Shown here: positions 63,921-64,000 of the stretch, one piece after another
Numbering within the stretch: the first letter of the stretch is position 1
Layout: every line of letters starts with the position of its first letter
Source of the DNA: Planctomycetales bacterium
GTDB taxonomy: Bacteria > Planctomycetota > Planctomycetia > Isosphaerales > Isosphaeraceae
Direction: 5' to 3'
NCBI GenBank assembly: GCA_027452145.1
Contig: DAIDHB010000439.1
Span: forward strand, 34,128-98,127
Length of the DNA: 64,000 bases
The notes under the pieces: generated by a model
Seen by the model: the letters and a program-made list of their open reading frames with translations, nothing else
The model's database searches: none
What the model was told of the DNA's origin: nothing
Made by a program: the position numbers and the translations under genes

Positions 63921-63934
63921 GGGGCGTACGCCCC
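63921..63934. repeat. Short perfect palindrome after preA
   Basis: GGGGCGTACGCCCC, a 14-base perfect palindrome 48 bases after the preA stop codon, followed by CCCGGGCTTTCGGGG. It might be part of a transcript end, but there is no U-tract within the window. Confidence 0.3.
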
Positions 63935-64000
63935 GGGCTTTCGGGGTGCTCGGTCACGAGGACTCGATCGGGTCGGCTTTCGCTGTTGCGACGGAGAGGG

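Overview
The window is a high-GC chromosomal segment that reads as a planctomycete, most likely Isosphaeraceae or a close relative. The evidence is the set of protein families: a PSD1-type cytochrome with DUF1549 and DUF1553 domains, a PVC-type CxxCH membrane-bound dehydrogenase, a Tat-exported DUF1501 protein, a Ser/Thr kinase with TPR repeats, a giant FG-GAP protein with a planctomycete-style N-terminus, a Fae homologue, and many Gfo/Idh/MocA and sugar-isomerase type enzymes. No rRNA, tRNA, CRISPR array, transposase or prophage was recognised. Coding density is high and GTG/TTG starts are common. High GC produces very long antisense open frames; these were left out.

Layout. 1-5250: partial DNA methyltransferase, HEAT-repeat protein, small membrane protein, zinc-ribbon-like protein, then a MarR regulator followed by an SDR and an aldo/keto reductase. 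5452-12948: PSD1 cytochrome, PPP-family phosphatase and a tricorn protease. 13275-16800: Dabb-domain exported protein, orphan MNT nucleotidyltransferase, SprT-like metalloprotein and an exported hypothetical. 16939-24173: exported lactonase, DUF1501 protein, zinc alcohol dehydrogenase, SRPBCC membrane protein diverging from a small stress-type membrane protein, and a six-EF-hand exported protein. 24590-29623: PVC CxxCH protein, a 60-residue membrane protein and a Tat aldo/keto reductase. 29832-36020: coupled ribE-rsmA, a bile acid/sodium symporter family transporter, a coiled-coil protein, an LRR protein, csrA and a CnoX-like thioredoxin-TPR protein. 36150-44751: a glycoside-hydrolase-like protein, gamma-glutamyltransferase, Deg-type protease, a sugar isomerase plus Gfo/Idh/MocA pair, and a small basic protein.

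44906-57703 is the most coherent block. A translationally coupled diguanylate cyclase and HD-GYP phosphodiesterase are read leftward. Divergent from them is a Ser/Thr kinase whose stop overlaps the start of a 2250-residue FG-GAP repeat protein with an N-terminal planctomycete motif and a C-terminal membrane anchor. This looks like a surface or envelope protein made together with its kinase, next to a c-di-GMP switch.

57706-63873: a small acidic protein, a Fae-family protein whose conserved histidine appears replaced, a possibly broken DUF4365-like locus, and a hydantoinase-preT-preA operon for reductive pyrimidine catabolism.

Intergenic DNA carries several recurrent short repeat families: AAGTAGGTCGGGC hairpins, 7-bp tandem arrays that abut stop and start codons, a GGTGGGTTTCACCCACC palindrome, and a nested inverted-repeat element at 38409-38591. 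These are the least explained feature of the window.
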